Assembly: GCA_023678885.1 (NCBI GenBank)
Contig: CM042982.1
Span: 8,804,001-8,868,000 of the forward strand
Direction of reading: 5' to 3'
DNA length: 64,000 bases
Origin: Pogostemon cablin
Lineage: Eukaryota > Streptophyta > Magnoliopsida > Lamiales > Lamiaceae
Of this stretch, positions 59,001 to 64,000 are shown in pieces. A program made the position numbers and the translations under genes. Each line of letters opens with the position of its first letter. Position 1 is the first letter of the stretch. The notes under the pieces were generated by a model that had not been told where the DNA came from, did not search any database, and saw nothing but the letters and a program-made list of their open reading frames with translations.

Positions 59001-62000
59001 TCGTCAAAGAACTTCCCAAGACTAGAAATAAAAAATTACTATAGATCTCTATTCCTACTATATATATTCTTTTTATATCATAAAATTTGCGAGTCCAACT
59101 GTTGTGCACCTGGTGCACCTGGACGATCTTAACCGCTAGATTAAATTTTAATTAAATCTCCACCATTGAATAAAATAAAACAATTTAAAATTTTAATAAA
59201 TAACTACCCACTACCCTAACATTTAACCCATTAACCTTGAGGTGCACTGGTGCACCCTAGAATCACCCAAAATTTACACAATCATTTGCCTAACAGTAAA
59301 TGTAAATAATTATTATTTGCATTACCGGTTCAGGAGTTGGGATGCTTGCATTTGGATCACCCATATCAGACCATGCTATTGTTCCGCCTTTTAGCACCAT
59401 CTCTGGTTTGGCTCCAAAAAATGATGGCTTCCATATAACAAGATCAGCAAGCTTGCCCACCTGCAACAAGTCATATCTTTAATTCAGTTGAGTTAATTGC
59501 ATTTTTCCAGGGTATGAAATTCAAGAGGGTTATGCAGAAACTATGTTCCATTATTCTTCAAGTAAAAACAAAGTTCCACAATTGATCTTAATAAAATTTA
59601 ATGTTATACCTCTACCGATCCAACATATTCAGAAAATCCACAAGCTATAGCAGGGTTAATTGTGTACTTCGCAACGTATCTCTTGATACGCAAGTTATCA
59701 TTTTCACTTGAGATTTCAAGTGGTCCTCTCAGTAACTTCATCTTGTGGGCAGTTTGCCAAGTTCTGCAAATCACCTGTAAAGAGTAGCATATGCATAATT
59801 TCAAAAGTGTTGGCCAAATTCAAGATTTTTTGCGTCTTTCAAACAAAGATTGGTTAATTTGTTCTTATCTAGAATATTAATAAAATACTACGTTTTCTTC
59901 GCTGTAATTCATGAGTATGTACATGATTAAGAAGCATCTTATTTGCATGTATACCTTTATCCACTAAGAGCTGAAGAAAAAAGTTCTGCCGCTTAGAAAA
60001 CCTAAAGGAACACAAAGCACAAAATCCATTCCTTCATGCATAAAATACTCTTTTACAGTTGAATTACAGGCAATAATTGAAAGGATGAAGGATTGAATTC
60101 AATGTCTAACTTTAGCAAAGAAAATAACCTCTCCAATGCGACCCATGGCCTGTGAATCAGAAGATATGATACTTATAGCTCCCATATCATGCAAAATGTC
60201 TTCCGCAGCAATTGTTTCAGCACGAATTCGCGACTCGGCAAAATCAACATCCTCTTTGATATCCTTGTCAAGGTGATGACAAACCATCTGCAGAAAATAT
60301 ATTCTAAGCATTTTGAGAAACTATTTGGTTTCCCTTAAGTACAGTAATATGACCATAATGCAGTACTCTATATAGTCTTACAAGCATGTCAAGGTGCTCA
60401 TCAACAGTATTCGCAGTGTAAGGACGTGTCGGGTTAGTTGAAGAGGGGAGAACATTCATCACACCACAAACTTTAATAATATCTGGAGCATGACCACCAC
60501 CTGCGCCTTCACTGTTTAAAAGTTCATGATGATTATATATGCAGACACTAAATCATTTAAAGTGATCTCCAACATGATCCTTAACTACAGAGAAGCCCGG
60601 GTCAAAAGAGAAAAATCACATACCTGTGATAAGCATGAATTGTTCGATCTTTAAATGTAGCAATGGTATGCTCAACAAATCCAGATTCATTTAACGTATC
60701 GGTGTGAATATTAACCTAAACATTTTCATAGTTGGTTTATGATAGTTTAAGAAGCATGAAAAGGTTAAATTTGGCTCAAGAGGAAGCAAATACCTGAACG
60801 TCATATGAATCTGCAACACTCAAACAATTATCTATGGCAGCTGGAGTAGTTCCCCAGTCCTCATGAAGCTTTAATCCCATTGCACCAGCTTTGATTATTT
60901 CATGTAGACCCTCTTCTTTGGCAGTATTTCCCTAAAAAAATAATGAAATATCTTGCAAACACATTTCTATGAAAGGAGCAGTGGAAAGGTAACAGAGCCA
61001 AGCAGCATCAAGAAATCCAATGGAAATAATAAAATCCAGTTATGAAGTTCAAGACTTGCTTTGCCTGTGAAACCAAAATTGAGTGGCAAGTCATCTGTTG
61101 ATTGTAACATTAGTTTCATATGAAATGGGGCTGGGGTACAAGTTGTTGCACGAGTTCCATCAGCAGGCCCTGTTCCACCTCCCACCAATGTAGTGATGCC
61201 TACACATTAATTTTTATAAAATCGATCATTAGGAAGGAAAGTTTAATAATTATTCCATTCATTCGAAATTGGAAAGCTAAACTATTAACGAATGTTGTAT
61301 GCACCATAAAATTAGAAATAGCGTCATGACAGTGACTATAATATCAGTAATTAGTGATAAAAGTAACTAGAACAATAATACAAGGAAAAAAAAACTACGA
61401 TAATGCTAATAACCAGGGAACTTCGTATGGAGCTAAGCTTAGGTATATTCATTTGCAAACCAGTGATACGAGAAACTAGTCATTTCTTCTCAAAACTATA
61501 TCTTTGACTTCAAATATTTTCTGCTTACTACAGTTTAACATAATGTCTATTATCATAGATGTTCACATACAATACAGATTCCTTCTTATAATTTCCTATG
61601 AATTAAAGATATAAAAAACATGAGTTTACTGAAATAGAATCCACGATTGCTAATAATGGACGCAACAGAAAGCATGTCTTTCTTTCAAGTCAGAGACAGA
61701 ATAAATATTCAAGGATAAAAATGATACATGAACTGAGAAAGGCCAAATAGATGTCATGATAAGAGTGGTGATAAATGTTTGAGCACTCAATAAGGGACTG
61801 GATAAGATTTTTCAATCCTAAATAGCAATATAGGATAACACGTCTCAACTAGTCCTCTTTTGCAAGAAGCTGGTATCATACATATTTTCCTTAAATTAAA
61901 CAATCAGAATAGCAAGGATGATGAATAGACACTTGTATATATAAAGTTGGAGGTGGACAACTTAGTTAAAAAAAATCGACGTGAAAGAGAATGCTTCAAC

Positions 62001-63421
62001 CAACTTCAACCATAGCAACTATTGGATAAGATCCTAAAACGTATAGTTCTGGGTAAGCAATATATATTTATCAATTCATCAATTATAAAAAAATTATTAT
62101 TAAGCAAAGCAACAAAAACTTCACTTCCTGTTACCTTAGGAATAGTCTGACATGTGAAAGACTAAAAGATTGGTACAAGCAATTCATAATACATGCCATT
62201 AAAATTCATCTAAGATATCAGATGATGAGAAACATCTGAAGCCTGAAAAAGAAATGTAGGAAAGGGCGATAGGGAGCAATATCTCGCCAATCATAGATTC
62301 TATACCCCCGGTCCCCCACACAAACCTGTAGTCCCTTAAGAATATGGGTGAATCGCCTTTTCTTCATTCCCTCTATGACCCACACATATTTGTTAGTAAG
62401 CTTCCTAAAAAATCAACCAAGTTACACAGCATATAACGCTCAACAAGCTATCATTAAGTGTTTTGCTTGAGCTACATCCATATAAACCCAGCATATCAAG
62501 TAAATAACATAAGCATGTGTGAAACTTATCACTGGAATTCTTACCACTTGTTATTGCTTCATAAGCCAACTGGGGACATATAAAGTGCACATGACAGTCT
62601 ATAGCTCCAGCAGTAACAATCATTCCTTCTCCAGCGATAACTTCAGTATTCAACTAATCAAAAAAATCAACAGAATATTAATCGCCATAGCTGATGAATG
62701 CATAAACCAATTACATCAAATTTATGGGTTTTAAACTCCCAAACTCACTCCTATAATCATATCACATGATACTTCATTCATGATGTCTGGGTTGCCCGCT
62801 TTTCCAAGAGAAATAATGCAACCATCTTTGATACCTATATCAGCTTTGAATATGCCAGTATAATCGATAATCACAGCATTTGTTATTACAGTGTCCAAAC
62901 AATCACATGATTGATATCCACATGCCTGTCCCATTCCATCGCGCAGAACTTTTCCACCACCAAAGACGCATTCATCGCCATAAACAGCAAAATCTCTTTC
63001 AATTTCTGCTATTAAATCAGTATCACCAAGCCGAATTTTATCACCAGTGCTAGGACCATACATATTAGCATAGCATTCACGAGACATTGTATAAGAGAAA
63101 GAAGACCCTTCTTCGATGATAAATTCCCTGTGTAATCAAATCAAACAAAAAATTAAGCACAATTTTTTTCTATGATTTTTAAGTAGCACTTTCTGCAGTT
63201 CAAATATATCACGTTAAATATAGATCCAAATTTCATAAAATGGCAAGAACCCCTGACCTAGCACCTGCTTCCTCCAAAAAACCATATTTTCCGTCCTGTA
63301 TAACTTTCATCACAGCCGCAGTTTTCGCGTCATCAACTGGACCAGCAGCAATATTATTTCCTCCGCTAATAATTTGTTTTCCACCAATTCTGACAAGTGT
63401 AACACTTTTTGTGTCCCCTGG
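56067..63421 (-). CDS. URE: urease (plant fused alpha-beta-gamma type), 3' twelve exons, with a premature stop
   Basis: Exons on the minus strand: 63421-63258, 63127-62749, 62653-62545, 61199-61060, 60931-60794, 60715-60624, 60511-60382, 60287-60129, 59774-59610, 59460-59326, 56769-56698, 56288-56067, all in phase (635 codons with the stop). Urease hydrolyses urea to ammonia and carbamate in the cytosol and needs nickel. Seen: beta-domain end ([14 protein letters not shown]), alpha start ([20 protein letters not shown]), metal His pair ([10 protein letters not shown]), carbamylated-Lys motif ([12 protein letters not shown]), [23 protein letters not shown], flap Cys/His ([10 protein letters not shown]), Arg (ESRIRAET) and metal Asp (SSDSQAMGR), and the C-terminal NYFLF. 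About 200 N-terminal residues lie beyond the right edge. Odd: codon 12 of exon 11 (56736-56734) is TAG where the family has Lys. The intron after exon 4 starts with GC. Either a pseudogene allele, a truncated protein, or a base error. Confidence 0.93.
56734..56736 (-). other. URE: in-frame TAG stop within urease exon 11
   Basis: The exon reads [18 protein letters not shown]. Plant ureases have FGKA or similar here, so one base change (AAG to TAG) explains it. The stop lies 36 nt before the last exon junction. Downstream coding sequence is intact to the normal terminus. Confidence 0.85.
57360..59030. repeat. repetitive insertion in urease intron 10
   Basis: Intron 10 (59325-56770) is much longer than the others. 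From about 57360 to 59030 it has a distinct composition, with dozens of CTGCAGT / CTCAGT motifs and ATTATAGAGGTTCGAAGG near its left side, a pattern seen in some plant LTRs. I could not fix ends or target duplicates, so it may be a solo LTR or another large element. It carries a hAT MITE (58450-58717). Confidence 0.45.
58450..58717. mobile_element. hAT-like MITE nested in urease intron 10 (268 bp)
   Basis: Ends TGCGTTTGGTTC and GAACCAAACA are inverted partners. The perfect 8-bp repeat CTTTAGAG flanks it (58442-58449 and 58718-58725). Confidence 0.85.
59103..59268. mobile_element. GTGCAC-bordered repeat in urease intron 10
   Basis: Left border GTGCACCTGGTGCACCTGGA, right border GGTGCACTGGTGCACCCTAG followed by AATCACCC. 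The right border matches that of the element at 26208-26620. Confidence 0.5.
61060..61060 (-). other. URE: GC donor site of urease intron 4 (GC-AG intron)
   Basis: The exon ends GGCAAA and the intron begins GCAAGT, the usual sequence of GC-AG introns. No GT donor in the region keeps the frame and the conserved [12 protein letters not shown] junction. Confidence 0.8.
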
Positions 63422-63582
63422 CTGTGAAAGCAATAAAATTTATGTTAATTAAAAAACCTTTCAACTTCGTCTAACTAAACCTTAATAAACATTAATTTTC
63501 TTTTCTAAACCTTTCAATACATAAAGGGGAAATTAGAAGCACATTAATTGTTGATACTCTTCAATGTGACCACTTTTTCAAC

Positions 63583-63590
63583 TATAAAAA
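63583..63590 (+). promoter_or_regulatory. TATA-like box before a small ORF
   Basis: TATAAAAA is followed by a C-run and, 63 bp later, by an ATG (63653) in a purine-rich AGAGCTATGG context. It looks like a core promoter, but in AT-rich DNA such motifs are common. Confidence 0.35.
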
Positions 63591-63652
63591 CCCCCCAAGC
63601 TCATTTCCATACTTTGCAAAACTTAAAAACTTCCCAAAGAGAAGCAAGAGCT

Positions 63653-63751
63653 ATGGAAAGACTTTCAATTAGGTCATTTCTCAATCGAGATGGGGAAATG
63701 TTATGTATTTTATTTTATGAATATGCATGTGTTTTGATTGTTATGTTATAA
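63653..63751 (+). CDS. small ORF, 32 residues, unknown
   Basis: The frame encodes a short basic N-terminal part (MERLSIRSFLNRDGE) and a hydrophobic C-terminal half (LCILFYEYACVLIVML) that could span a membrane. It lies antisense inside a urease intron, 70 bp downstream of a TATA-like box. I recognise no family. It may be a real small-peptide gene, a truncated gene copy or chance. Confidence 0.2.
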   Translation: MERLSIRSFLNRDGEMLCILFYEYACVLIVML

Positions 63752-64000
63752 TTCTAAAAATGAATACATGACTTAAAAAAAATAAATTGTAATTCATAGT
63801 ACCATAGACATGTCAAGTCTCTAAGGGGCTGGGATTGTACGAAGATCCATGAGATGTACTCATCGTGCTCATAATATTATCGATCGATTAAATGACTTAA
63901 AACTTTTATGCAAATTTGATTACTACATGATGTCGGTGAATGTTATTATTTATATTTGACAATACTTGTCTTCTCGACGAGGTCATGAGGCAAGTTGAAA

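Larger units (their letters stand above)
63422..64000. other. urease upstream intron (incomplete)
   Basis: No urease exon for the segment before GDTKSV is visible up to the right edge, so this intron exceeds 579 bp. It includes a TATA-plus-small-ORF arrangement on the plus strand. Confidence 0.6.

Overview
This is a plant nuclear DNA window, almost certainly from a eudicot. The evidence is intron-rich genes with plant-type GT-AG splice sites, a chloroplast-targeted protein, an AP2/ERF factor, an ORTHRUS/VIM ubiquitin ligase, a fused plant-type urease, plant LTR and LINE remnants, tRNA-derived SINEs and many MITEs. The very common CTCCCTCCGTCC-type Stowaway ends would fit Lamiales, but that is only a weak inference. 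Most of the sequence is AT-rich, transposon-derived DNA; the four recognisable genes lie in the right half.

Layout. 1-3490: the 3' part of a decayed Ty1/copia retrotransposon (integrase, a deleted reverse transcriptase, RNase H, polypurine tract, 675-bp 3' LTR). 3.5-7.4 kb: AT-rich DNA with microsatellites, a telomere-like patch and an unusual T-rich/GC-rich minisatellite. 7.4-9.9 kb: a mosaic of exon-like pieces on the minus strand, including the C-terminal part of a TORTIFOLIA1/SPIRAL2-like gene. 10-30 kb: no intact gene. This stretch holds two transposon-in-transposon nests (hAT-like elements inside other inverted-repeat elements), a terminal-inverted-repeat element carrying exon-like fragments, a LINE RNase H fragment, three Mutator-type MITEs with perfect 9-bp target duplications, and several Stowaway MITEs. 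30.8-32.7 kb: a two-exon ERF transcription factor with a MITE in its intron. 33-41 kb: repeats, including a 403-bp tandem duplication, an approximately 830-bp near-palindrome made of CCGTTGGTAA motifs, and two SINEs with clear target duplications.

41.9-49.0 kb: a three-exon plastid membrane protein (DUF2301-like, plus strand) faces, tail to tail, a nine-exon ORTHRUS/VIM E3 ligase (minus strand, 719 residues reconstructed with all nine exons in phase). 49-56 kb: repeats only. 56.1-63.4 kb: the last twelve exons of urease (minus strand); the 5' exons lie beyond the right edge. All twelve exons splice in phase and the metal-centre and catalytic motifs are present, but the penultimate exon carries an in-frame TAG where the family has Lys, which would remove the last 86 or so residues.

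I do not see a new defence or biosynthetic system. The most valuable observations are the premature stop in an otherwise intact urease, the exon-carrying inverted-repeat element, the giant palindromic CACTA-like element, and the precisely bounded nested and family-wise MITE insertions.
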